DNA of 19,478 bases from Euryarchaeota archaeon UBA463 (GTDB lineage: Archaea > Thermoplasmatota > Poseidoniia > Poseidoniales > Thalassarchaeaceae). The stretch spans positions 1 through 19,478 of the forward strand of contig DAOI01000021.1 in assembly GCA_002501805.1 (NCBI GenBank), read 5' to 3'. Below, one piece after another: positions 7,033 through 14,064 of this stretch (position 1 is its first letter; every line of letters begins with the position of its first letter). The notes under the pieces are model-generated. The model worked only from the letters and a program-made list of their open reading frames with translations, ran no database searches and was not told where the DNA came from. Both the position numbers and the translations under genes were made by a program.

Positions 7033-8013
7033 TCATGCCGAATTGGTCTCTGTAACAGTCCCAATAATCCTCATTGGAACAGCGTCAAGCTGAACCAAAA
7101 TCACTACTCCGAGCCCGTCCTTTCTGACAACTAGTGGACTTTCCCATTCAATGGAGATCGCACTCCCTTGTATCGCAATCACTCTCCCAACCTTGAATTG
7201 CATATTTGTAGAAGCATGAACGATATCGCCAATCGCGACCCTCCTCCTCTGAAACGGAGCCTCCTTCAGCTCAGAGATAGTGGAGCTGAGCTCCACTAGC
7301 GAGTCAGAGTCCTTGAGAACAATCATTGAGCCCTTCCCAATGTCATCTTCATCCACTCCTCTGAGTGCAACCCCTACCCTATCGCCAGAGCCAGCCTCGT
7401 TTACATCGTCGTCCATTACTTGCAGACTCCTCACAACTCCAGGTCTTCTACCTGGAATAATTTCAATCTGATCATGCTTCTTTATCTTGCCCGATTGAAC
7501 GTATCCTATTCCGACCACGCCTATCCCTTGGACATTGAACTTCTGATCGAGTGGTACTACCAATTCGTCACTTTCATCTTCAGATTGTCCAAGGGAAAAC
7601 AACTCCTCTCTAATCTCATGTGCCTCAGGTAACTCCTCCAAGATATTCCAGTTAAGTTTAGCCTGTTTGAAGAGAACCCTTACCTGATCGGGGTCTACCC
7701 AATCTCCAGAATCAGGGTTGATAACAGCTATTCCAACTTCAATTTCTGAGCATTTCATGGCCACTAATACTTCTCCCAGAGATGCGTCTATTTGTTTGAC
7801 TTCCACGAAACCAACTCTGGAAACATTCAGCACAGACAGAAGAGGTCTGATACTCACAGGATGCTTCAACGGCCTAAGAAGAGAAAGAATCCTCACCTTC
7901 TCATCTTTGGTTTCTTTGAATACGTATGAAACGACATCTCTGGAATCTCCTTTCTTAGCAATATTGCTTGCCAACTCATCCGACCCATAGAAGGCTACGT
8001 TTAGGACTGACAT
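7033..8013 (-). CDS. Archaeal SelB-like protein (EF-Tu family, degenerate G domain)
   Basis: A 326-aa protein with the EF-Tu/SelB domain order. Residues 1-140 occupy the GTPase position but lack a P-loop: FYGSDELASNIAKKGDS stands where GxxxxGKS/T should be, and no NKxD or DxxG motif is seen. VEVKQIDASLGEVLVAM (70-86) resembles the VDEI(N/D)AxxGE segment I recall from the archaeal SelB-like family. Residues 150-235 are the domain II barrel (FNVQGIGVVGIGYVQSGKIK, then a GDRVGVALRG loop), and 237-326 a domain III barrel. It probably binds RNA or a ribosomal partner without hydrolysing GTP; its role is unknown. The start is fixed by a GGAGGT Shine-Dalgarno sequence at 8017-8022. It follows the thioesterase by 23 bases and is probably co-transcribed with it. 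Confidence 0.75.
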   Translation of the reverse strand: MSVLNVAFYGSDELASNIAKKGDSRDVVSYVFKETKDEKVRILSLLRPLKHPVSIRPLLSVLNVSRVGFVEVKQIDASLGEVLVAMKCSEIEVGIAVINPDSGDWVDPDQVRVLFKQAKLNWNILEELPEAHEIREELFSLGQSEDESDELVVPLDQKFNVQGIGVVGIGYVQSGKIKKHDQIEIIPGRRPGVVRSLQVMDDDVNEAGSGDRVGVALRGVDEDDIGKGSMIVLKDSDSLVELSSTISELKEAPFQRRRVAIGDIVHASTNMQFKVGRVIAIQGSAISIEWESPLVVRKDGLGVVILVQLDAVPMRIIGTVTETNSA

Positions 8014-8036
8014 AATACCTCCAGAGTCTCTCTAGA

Positions 8037-8489
8037 TCAACGTCGCATTGCATCGCGAGCAGCCTTAGCATCGTTCCAAAGACTAATTTCTTCATCAGAA
8101 GTGGGTGTGAACTGAGGTACTGAAATAGGACGCATCTCATCATCAATAGCTACCATGAAAAAGTATCCAGAACAAATTTGTTCCGGCTCCCAATCAGACC
8201 TTGTCATTCTACAAGATCTCACTAGTACTCCTACTGTTCGAGGAGATGTCCAAACTACCCTTCCAATGGTCCTAATTATGTCGCCCTGATATGCCGGTCT
8301 CTGAAATTTCAACGCATCTACAGAAACCGTGACGAACTCCTCGTGTGCAAACTTACTAGCCGCCAGGCCTGCGGCTCTATCCATAATAGACATTAAATGA
8401 CCACCAAACAAAGTATTCAGGGCATTTGTGTCCCCTGGAAACACCTCATCCAAGAGAATTACCGGCTCGGTAGATCGTGGCTCTCCCAT
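8037..8489 (-). CDS. Acyl-CoA thioesterase, hotdog fold (YciA type)
   Basis: A 150-aa cytosolic enzyme expected to hydrolyse acyl-CoA to free acid and CoA. The diagnostic segment is VFPGDTNALNTLFGGHLMSIMDRAA (16-40), matching the PxDTNxxGxxFGGxLM pattern of the YciA/BFIT acyl-CoA hydrolases, with the catalytic Asp probably Asp37. It continues into the hotdog strands VTVSVDALKFQRPAYQGDII and IGRVVWTSPRTVGVLVR. Only one hotdog domain is present, so a hexamer of dimers is likely from family knowledge. ATG 8489 is preferred to an in-frame TTG 9 bases upstream. It leads a two-gene leftward unit with the SelB-like protein and is divergent from the TraB-like gene. Confidence 0.87.
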   Translation of the reverse strand: MGEPRSTEPVILLDEVFPGDTNALNTLFGGHLMSIMDRAAGLAASKFAHEEFVTVSVDALKFQRPAYQGDIIRTIGRVVWTSPRTVGVLVRSCRMTRSDWEPEQICSGYFFMVAIDDEMRPISVPQFTPTSDEEISLWNDAKAARDAMRR

Positions 8490-8558
8490 GTTCCTCAAAT
8501 TAACCCCGTGGCTTGCCCCCCTTCAATACTACACCAGAAAATTGAGGAAAACGTACAA

Positions 8559-8576
8559 TTCAACCGCTTAGTTGAA
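8559..8576. promoter_or_regulatory. Inverted repeat in the divergent intergenic region
   Basis: TTCAAC at 8559-8564 and GTTGAA at 8571-8576 form a perfect 6-bp inverted repeat with a 6-base spacer. It lies in the 104-base gap between the divergent thioesterase and TraB-like genes, 17 bases before ATG 8594. A dimeric regulator could bind here. The repeat is short and may be chance. Confidence 0.3.
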
Positions 8577-8593
8577 CAGAAAAACCTCCTAGC

Positions 8594-9397
8594 ATGTCCA
8601 TGGATGGAGCCCAACTCATCTGGAGGGAGGTAGTCATTGAAGATCCAGATGGCGGGAAAATAATCCTTTGGCCGCATCTCCCCTGTATTCTAATGCCGAA
8701 CCAAATCAGATCTAGAGAAATCTGGGATGGGCTAGCCCTCCTCCTCTCTACTAATGATTTTTTATCGATGAAGGATGATGACATCAATGAGAGAAAAAGT
8801 CCCGGAGCCAATGTTGAGGCGGCAATATCCTCAGGTACTCAGTTTGGAAAATTATTGAAGGGTCTCAGAGAGTTAGAAATTGATGGCCCACATATTCCCG
8901 ATCCAGAACCCATGCGACTCGTCACACATGCACAGAATGCCAGGGGGGGCCTTCCAATATATCTGATCGAGCCAGATATAAGCGAAGAAAAATGGGTAGA
9001 CTGGCTATCTAGGAGTGCGGATATGCAGGTTAGAATATCCTCTCTAGCATCAAGACTGACGTCTAACAGGAGATGGAAGAAAGACTCCGCTAAAGCAGTC
9101 TCAAAAATACAGCATGATAGAGTGATTGATACTGAGATGGGGGCGGCATCCGCTACCTGTTTTTCATGGAATGCCGAGGAAGAGAGAGTTATTGGTAGAA
9201 ATCTTTCACAAGAAAGGGACATGAGATTCGCCTCTAGGATAAGGGGGGCATTGGCTGACTTGAGGGACAGCAGGGTTGATGTTGATGAATCTTCACAGCC
9301 ACTACTGATGGTACCAGTACATCAGGCCAGACTGCCTTCGATAGAGGAATCAATTTTAGCTTGGCCCGAACCAGAAACAATCAGGAGTATGAAATAA
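8594..9397 (+). CDS. Uncharacterised protein, weakly TraB/PrgY-like
   Basis: A 267-aa soluble protein with no clear assignment. Two segments resemble the TraB/PrgY (TIKI-related) family: GGLPIYLIEPDISEEKWVDW (118-137) looks like the GAxVxLIDRxIxxTL segment, and ERVIGRNLSQERDMRFASRI (197-216) resembles the LIDERDxxMAxxL helix. The latter is followed by LMVPVHQARLPSI (238-250), where VVGAGHxxGI would be expected; the His is kept. The usual N-terminal GTxH motif is not found, so a catalytic metal site is doubtful. No signal peptide or membrane helix is seen. ATG 8594 and 8600 are both possible starts. It opens a three-gene run: its TAA overlaps the ATG of the TBP-like gene (TAATG). The family call is a guess from pattern only. 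Confidence 0.45.
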   Translation: MSMDGAQLIWREVVIEDPDGGKIILWPHLPCILMPNQIRSREIWDGLALLLSTNDFLSMKDDDINERKSPGANVEAAISSGTQFGKLLKGLRELEIDGPHIPDPEPMRLVTHAQNARGGLPIYLIEPDISEEKWVDWLSRSADMQVRISSLASRLTSNRRWKKDSAKAVSKIQHDRVIDTEMGAASATCFSWNAEEERVIGRNLSQERDMRFASRIRGALADLRDSRVDVDESSQPLLMVPVHQARLPSIEESILAWPEPETIRSMK

Positions 9398-9921
9398 TGT
9401 CTATCTCACCCGAATTCAACATCGAAACTCAAACTTTCAGATTCGTACCTTCAGTACCGATAGATCATGCTGAGGCCATAACACTAGCTTCAGGTACTAA
9501 GGCAGGAGACTACGTTGTGGTCTCACACGAAGAGCCCAGAGCCACATACGTAATTGAGCCGAACGGCTCAATTCTAGTACACGGACTGTCTAGAAGTGAA
9601 GTTGCTGAGTTGGCTGTACAGGAATTACTCCTCAATCTTGGACTCCCCCTTGAAGGACTTTCAATGGACTCCGGAGAAATCATAGTAAGCTTCTCCCTTG
9701 GTAAGAATGTACTTCTGGAAATAGCTGAGAAGAGATTCTCAGATATTGAGATGGACGATCGAATTGATGCTATCAGGATTTCAGCATCACTACACAAAGC
9801 CACTATCATACTCTATGATAATGGGAAAGGAGTGGTCTTAGGGCAATCTTCGAGAAAGGTATCCGAGATGGCAGTGAGGCATTGGGCTGAAAAACTGGAT
9901 AATGAAGAAGCATTGGCGTGA
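9397..9921 (+). CDS. Divergent TATA-binding-protein-fold protein
   Basis: A 174-aa protein with two TBP-like repeats. Repeat 1 (about 8-85) contains EEPRATYVIEPNGSILVHGL then SEVAELAVQELL; repeat 2 (about 93-167) contains HKATIILYDNGKGVVLGQSS then VSEMAVRHWAEKL. Both match the TBP pattern EPKxxxLIFxSGKxVVTGAKSxxxAxxAVxKL, strand-strand-helix, in the right order and spacing. The four phenylalanines that kink TATA DNA are not conserved: Glu54 and Tyr140 replace the LIF phenylalanines, and no FPG-type Phe is seen in either repeat. It is therefore unlikely to be the general TBP and may be a paralogue with altered DNA binding or a different partner. The start overlaps the upstream stop by one base and the TatD-like gene begins 4 bases after its TGA, so the three are probably one operon. 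Confidence 0.62.
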   Translation: MSISPEFNIETQTFRFVPSVPIDHAEAITLASGTKAGDYVVVSHEEPRATYVIEPNGSILVHGLSRSEVAELAVQELLLNLGLPLEGLSMDSGEIIVSFSLGKNVLLEIAEKRFSDIEMDDRIDAIRISASLHKATIILYDNGKGVVLGQSSRKVSEMAVRHWAEKLDNEEALA

Positions 9922-9925
9922 GATA

Positions 9926-10807
9926 ATGCTGGTTAATGACAAATGGGAAGGGCCCATTGTAGACCAGCACATGCATCTGGACAAGACCAACAGATTCCTC
10001 AGTGCCGCTGAAGAATTCTCAAATGCTGGAGGAACAGGGATCTTTCTGGTCCACAAACCATCATTTTCAACGTCTCTTCCAAGAAATATTAGCGACTACA
10101 GGGATGTATACCAAGAGACATTGAATATGGCCTCAAAAGTTAGAGAAAAGATAGGACTAGATGTCCAAGTGGTACTCGGCCCTCATCCCGTCACTTGGGA
10201 TATTCAAGCAAACACTATGGGTGTCGAAGAGTCAACTGAACTACATATTTCCGCAGTAGGACTAGCGCTAGAAATGATCGAGAATGGAGATGCGATATGC
10301 CTTGGCGAGGTTGGAAGGCCACACTATCAAGTTTCAGAGGACAGATGGGAGAGGGCAAACGATATGTTACTGGAGATAATGAGAATGGCCTCATCCTCAA
10401 ACTCTCCCGTACAGTTACACGTGGAAGATAATGGCCATCAGACATGTGCTGATCTAGCCTCCTTGTGTGACAAAGCAGGACTCCCCAGAAATAGGGCCGT
10501 CAGACATTTTGCATCTTCCGATTTAACTCAGAAAAATACCTCAGGACTCCCTGTTACTGTAAGTATGGGCAAGGGAAGCATCGAAGGAATATGCTCCTCA
10601 ATAGAACTGAGCAAGTCACATTGGGGGATGGAGACGGATTTTCTTGACGATCCAAGGAGGCCGGGAGCGGTACTCGGCCCCCGGACCATTCCCAAGAGAA
10701 CAAACCAACTGTGCAAAGCTCTCAGATTAATGGGATGGGATAATGACAAGATAGAGCGATGCATCCTAGATATCCATGAGAATTGGATTTCCTCAACCTA
10801 CTTCTAG
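9926..10807 (+). CDS. TatD-like metal-dependent hydrolase (archaeal type)
   Basis: A 293-aa TIM-barrel amidohydrolase-superfamily protein. Metal ligands can be followed: IVDQHMHLDK (Asp13, His15, His17), VVLGPHPVTW at 82-91, CLGEVGRPHY with Glu128, VQLHVEDNG with His165, VRHFAS with His194, and METDFLDDPRR with Asp238. The GPHPV, GEVGRPHY and ETDFLDDP elements resemble the archaeal predicted hydrolase group COG1099 better than classic TatD nucleases. The substrate is unknown; DNA or RNA phosphodiester cleavage is possible. ATG 9926 lies 4 bases after the TBP-like stop and puts the metal motif at the usual distance; ATG 9902, overlapping the upstream gene, is the alternative. The stop shares a CTAG palindrome with the convergent small gene. 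Confidence 0.75.
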   Translation: MLVNDKWEGPIVDQHMHLDKTNRFLSAAEEFSNAGGTGIFLVHKPSFSTSLPRNISDYRDVYQETLNMASKVREKIGLDVQVVLGPHPVTWDIQANTMGVEESTELHISAVGLALEMIENGDAICLGEVGRPHYQVSEDRWERANDMLLEIMRMASSSNSPVQLHVEDNGHQTCADLASLCDKAGLPRNRAVRHFASSDLTQKNTSGLPVTVSMGKGSIEGICSSIELSKSHWGMETDFLDDPRRPGAVLGPRTIPKRTNQLCKALRLMGWDNDKIERCILDIHENWISSTYF

Positions 10808-10998
10808 TCAAATATAGTCTTGGGAGTGAAAGTAAGAACTGCTCCAATAATGAAAATAAGTACAGAAGTCGCAAAAAATCCAAACTCAGAAAAACCAATG
10901 TCAAATCCCATCTGCTCGATTCCCATTTTCCAAACGGGACTGTTAACTGGCATGAACAATATCATTGAGGCTATGCCTATTCGTTGCCTTAGGAGCAC
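10804..10998 (-). CDS. Small two-helix membrane protein
   Basis: A 64-aa hydrophobic protein with two probable membrane segments: about 8-25 (GIASMILFMPVNSPVW) and 38-58 (FFATSVLIFIIGAVLTF). It starts with GTG; an in-frame ATG at 10965 would give 53 aa and keep the second helix. Plus-strand frames through the same DNA look random, whereas this one gives a plausible membrane protein. Its TAG is formed from the same CTAG as the convergent TatD-like stop, as at other convergent pairs here. Function unknown. Without a homologue it could still be a chance frame. Confidence 0.5.
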   Translation of the reverse strand: MLLRQRIGIASMILFMPVNSPVWKMGIEQMGFDIGFSEFGFFATSVLIFIIGAVLTFTPKTIFD

Positions 10999-11092
10999 AT
11001 GCTACCGACAACGGCATTACTTTTCAAGTACGAAGTAAGAACTTCTCCTTGACCGAATCGGTTTAGAGACAACATACACTCGGCTAGCCCGA

Positions 11093-11167
11093 GCGCCTGT
11101 AGTGAAGGGGTTATCACAAGAGGTTTCCAACCTCTTGTCCCGGGTTCAAATCCCGGCGGGCGCACCA
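11093..11167 (+). tRNA. tRNA-Gly (anticodon TCC)
   Basis: The full cloverleaf is visible. The acceptor GCGCCTG pairs with CGGGCGC (one G-T pair); the D stem is GTGA/TCAC; the anticodon stem AGAGG/CCTCT holds the loop TTTCCAA with anticodon TCC (reads GGA, glycine). The T stem CCGGG/CCCGG has loop TTCAAAT. The discriminator is A and CCA is encoded at 11165-11167. No intron is present. No clear T-run follows before the ABC exporter gene 52 bases downstream. Confidence 0.95.
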
Positions 11168-11219
11168 TTGGAGAAACTTAGAGTGAAGCATTGAAACGCT
11201 CATCTCTCTGCGGTCCTAC

Positions 11220-13118
11220 ATGTCGAACGATAGGGACTCCAAAAGTGAGGGATCAATATCTGTCACATCGATCAGTAAGGACAACTCTGACCTTCTCGAA
11301 GAAAAACAAGTTGTCGGACGCAAGATATGGAGGATTTTTCCTTATGTCCTGAAATACTGGCAGAGGGCCCTCGGAGGTCTTCTGGCCAATATGGGTGCAA
11401 GAGTCTTCGATTTGATTCCATTCATTGCTATCGGGATGGCCGCTGATTATTACAACCCCGATAATCCCCAGTTCACAAATTCCAGGATAGAGAGTTTTGT
11501 CACTATAGAATCAATACCAGATTTGGGTCCAATAAGCTCAACTGAGCTTGGCTTTGGCCTGCTTATATTAGTATCATTCGTAATTCTAGCAATATTCCAA
11601 GGATTTAGCAATCAACTTTGGCAATCTATAGCATACAAGGCCCAGCATGACATTAGGATGGATGCTACGAGGTCACTCCTGAATATGGAAGCGTCCTATT
11701 TCGAGACCCGTCAAACTGGAAATCTAATGTCTGTCTTATCTGCCGATGTAGCTCAACTTGAGGATATAATTTCAGATTCTAGCACCAGTATAATCAGGAT
11801 ATTTACAACCTTGTGCACGGCATTCGTAATTCTTTACTGGATGTCTCCATTGCTCTGTATGATTCTATTTGGGCCACTAATAATGATCGTGCCAATGGTT
11901 ATTTGGTTCTCAACAAGAGTACAACGAAAATATCGTAAACAGAGGGAGAGTACAGGTGGAATAATTGCTATCCTTGAGAATGTCCTTTCTGGAATAACCA
12001 TTGTTCAAGCATACAATGCGACTGGCTTCGAGAGAGATAGGGTTGAGAATCAGAGTGGCAATTACAGGGATCAAGCAGTAGAGGCCGCATTCATCAGAAA
12101 TAGATTCATCCCCGGGTTCCATATCGTCGCAGGAATCTCATTTGGACTTCTGGTTTCTGCAGGAGGCTGGCTCATGAATTCGGGACAGATTAGCGTGGGG
12201 CAATTTGTAACCTTCCTCCTCATATCCACAAGAATGACGATGCCATTATGGATTTTAGGAATGCTCTTGAATCAGCTTCAGAAGGGTGAAGCTGCATCTA
12301 GAAGGGTTTTCGCAGTTATCGATCTGGAGCCTTCTATCTTCGACAGAGAAGACTCCATTCCCTTAGAGAATCCGATTGATAGTGTGTCATTTCAAGACGT
12401 CTCATTTGCATATCCATCCTCTAGCTCAAACGTCCTCAGCGGAATAAATCTTAATGCCTCGTCAGGACAATTTCTCGGAGTGATGGGGCACACGGGAGCT
12501 GGAAAAAGTACGATTCTAAAATTAATCGAAAGATTTTACGAGCCACAAACAGGAAAAGTACTGATTAATGGCAGGGATATCAATGAATTCTCCATTGAAT
12601 CAGTTAGATCAAGAATTGGTTTTGTGTCACAGGACCCGTTCCTATTTTATGGGACAATTAGAGACAATGTCTGCTATGCCAGAGATGCTGAAGAAAGCGA
12701 GATTCTCAATGCCTTGGAATTGGCTGGCGCTTCGGAATTCATCTCCCAACTATCAAACGGCCTTGACACGATGGTAGGAGACAGAGGGGTAATGCTGTCT
12801 GGGGGACAGAGGGCTAGGATAAGCTTGGCTAGAGCACTGCTGAAGGACCCGGATCTATTGATTCTAGATGAGGCCAGTGCGTCTCTTGATGCCGAAACAG
12901 AGAAGAGAATCCAACAGTCACTATTTGATGGTTCTAGTGGCTCAAAGAAGAGGATAACAATTGCAGTTGCTCATCGCCTAGCCACAATCAGGAATGCTGA
13001 TGAGGTAATCGCAATGGTCGATGGCGCAATTGTTGAGAGGGGAAAGCATGAGGAGCTCATCGCTAATGAAAATGTATATGCATCACAGTGGTCTATACAG
13101 ACTGGGGAACTAGACTGA
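11220..13118 (+). CDS. ABC exporter half-transporter (MsbA/LmrA type)
   Basis: A 632-aa fusion of membrane and ATPase domains, expected to work as a dimer in the cytoplasmic membrane, exporting a lipid, drug or peptide. Residues about 40-355 hold six membrane segments, with a longer external loop (about 76-108) after the first. The nucleotide-binding domain (385-632) has Walker A GHTGAGKST (423-431), Q-loop Gln471 (GFVSQDP), signature LSGGQ (526-530), Walker B LLILDEA with Glu551 and switch His585 (AHRLATI), so it should be active. The first 30 residues are polar and acidic. Substrate is not readable. The next gene starts inside or just after its 3' end, suggesting translational coupling to the FGE-like membrane protein. 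Confidence 0.92.
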   Translation: MSNDRDSKSEGSISVTSISKDNSDLLEEKQVVGRKIWRIFPYVLKYWQRALGGLLANMGARVFDLIPFIAIGMAADYYNPDNPQFTNSRIESFVTIESIPDLGPISSTELGFGLLILVSFVILAIFQGFSNQLWQSIAYKAQHDIRMDATRSLLNMEASYFETRQTGNLMSVLSADVAQLEDIISDSSTSIIRIFTTLCTAFVILYWMSPLLCMILFGPLIMIVPMVIWFSTRVQRKYRKQRESTGGIIAILENVLSGITIVQAYNATGFERDRVENQSGNYRDQAVEAAFIRNRFIPGFHIVAGISFGLLVSAGGWLMNSGQISVGQFVTFLLISTRMTMPLWILGMLLNQLQKGEAASRRVFAVIDLEPSIFDREDSIPLENPIDSVSFQDVSFAYPSSSSNVLSGINLNASSGQFLGVMGHTGAGKSTILKLIERFYEPQTGKVLINGRDINEFSIESVRSRIGFVSQDPFLFYGTIRDNVCYARDAEESEILNALELAGASEFISQLSNGLDTMVGDRGVMLSGGQRARISLARALLKDPDLLILDEASASLDAETEKRIQQSLFDGSSGSKKRITIAVAHRLATIRNADEVIAMVDGAIVERGKHEELIANENVYASQWSIQTGELD

Positions 13119-13831
13119 TAGGTGATGGATTGGATAATATCGAATGGATCAGGGTCGATCCGGGTTCAACTTACTTAGGTTCCAATAACCGCGCGATTAT
13201 TTTTGGCGCTCCCGGGCCCAGGCATGAGGTTACCATCCAGCACTCTTATGAGATTTCCAAGGAAGCTATTCCCCATTCGGAAGCCTTGGCTATGTGCGAG
13301 GTGTCAGACCTGTCAATATCCTCGGAATCAGAGTGGCAACTTGCCTATGACAGGGGACTAATCCGAGAGGGAAAAGATATCGAGGTTTTAGAGGACCGAA
13401 TCTCATCATCATATTGGGGGAAAGTTTGTGATGGCAGAGCATTCCTGACTAAAGGATCTAGCTTGGAGATATGCAGAGAATGGGTCCGGAATAAAGCCAC
13501 ACCTAGGTACCTGCCCCCCACAGCTTCGGTCAGAAAGCTCGCAAGAATGGTCAGACGGGGGAGCAGGGATAAGAATCCAATTGCGCCACGACTTCCTAAA
13601 AGCCCTCCAACAAGAAGAATCTTATTAGAGGAAATATCAATAATTATCTTACTAGGAATTATTCCTTCATTTCTCTGGGCACATTTCAATGCAAGCCCTG
13701 GGTATATTGAGTCTGGATGGCCAGGATTAATTTTAGGAGGAGTAATACTAGGGATATTGTCTGGCTTATTCTGGAGGCCCAAACAGCCAACATGGTGGGC
13801 GGACGGATCAAAGATGTTCCCAAGAAGGTGA
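13088..13831 (+). CDS. Shortened FGE/SUMF1-like protein with C-terminal membrane hairpin
   Basis: About 247 aa from GTG 13088, or 233 aa from TTG 13130, which begins just before the domain and avoids overlapping the exporter gene. IEWIRVDPGSTYLGSNN, then PRHEVTIQHSYEISKEAI, match the opening of formylglycine-generating-enzyme-like domains (V.IPGGTFxMGS, P.HxVxV..FxI). LSISSESEWQLAYDRG matches RLPTEAEWEYAARG. KGSSLEICREWVR followed by ASVRKLARMV resembles the RGGSxxxxxxCRxAxR to GFRLVR end. The central part of the fold, including GNVWEW, is missing, giving a domain near 140 aa. Residues about 180-200 and 211-228 are membrane helices. One cysteine (Cys129) is near the position of the second catalytic cysteine; its partner is absent, so enzyme activity is doubtful and a binding role is likelier. 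Confidence 0.6.
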   Translation: MVYTDWGTRLIGDGLDNIEWIRVDPGSTYLGSNNRAIIFGAPGPRHEVTIQHSYEISKEAIPHSEALAMCEVSDLSISSESEWQLAYDRGLIREGKDIEVLEDRISSSYWGKVCDGRAFLTKGSSLEICREWVRNKATPRYLPPTASVRKLARMVRRGSRDKNPIAPRLPKSPPTRRILLEEISIIILLGIIPSFLWAHFNASPGYIESGWPGLILGGVILGILSGLFWRPKQPTWWADGSKMFPRR

Positions 13832-14064
13832 ATAACTTGAACCGAGAAAACTCCAGAATAATATGGACTTACATCCAAGATGCTGGTGATAAGTTAGTCG
13901 GAAAGTTGCCCCCCTCTCGTCATCACCCGAAAGGAAGGAATCCTTATGCCCATGTAGCCATATGTGTCAAGGGGAGATTCGGCCAGTCTTACAAGGAAAT
14001 TCCAGATGAAAGAATTCAGGAGGTCATGGATTATATTGACCACTTGGTGGAGAATCCAAGCTAG
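13792..14064 (+). CDS. Small uncharacterised protein
   Basis: About 90 aa from ATG 13792. A GTG at 13828 would give a GTGA overlap with the upstream stop and a 78-aa protein starting nearer the part that looks structured, so the start is uncertain. The body WTYIQDAGDKLVGKLPPSRHHP and KGRNPYAHVAICVKGRFGQS is basic and probably soluble, ending in an acidic helix (DERIQEVMDYIDHLVENPS). I do not recognise the family. Overlap with the FGE-like gene suggests co-translation with the exporter group. Its stop shares the palindrome CTAG with the convergent glycosyltransferase gene. Confidence 0.6.
   Translation: MVGGRIKDVPKKVNNLNRENSRIIWTYIQDAGDKLVGKLPPSRHHPKGRNPYAHVAICVKGRFGQSYKEIPDERIQEVMDYIDHLVENPS

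Noticed and set aside
8560..8811. Minus-strand frames upstream of the thioesterase
   Set aside because: They cover the start of the TraB-like gene and the divergent promoter, overlap one another in different frames and show no motif.
10783..11038. Plus-strand frames of 61 and 72 aa after the TatD-like gene
   Set aside because: Their translations are polar and random-looking, and the opposite strand gives a more plausible two-helix protein.
13345..13878. 177-aa minus-strand frame opposite the FGE-like gene
   Set aside because: The plus strand carries FGE-type motifs and membrane helices there; the antisense translation has no family features.
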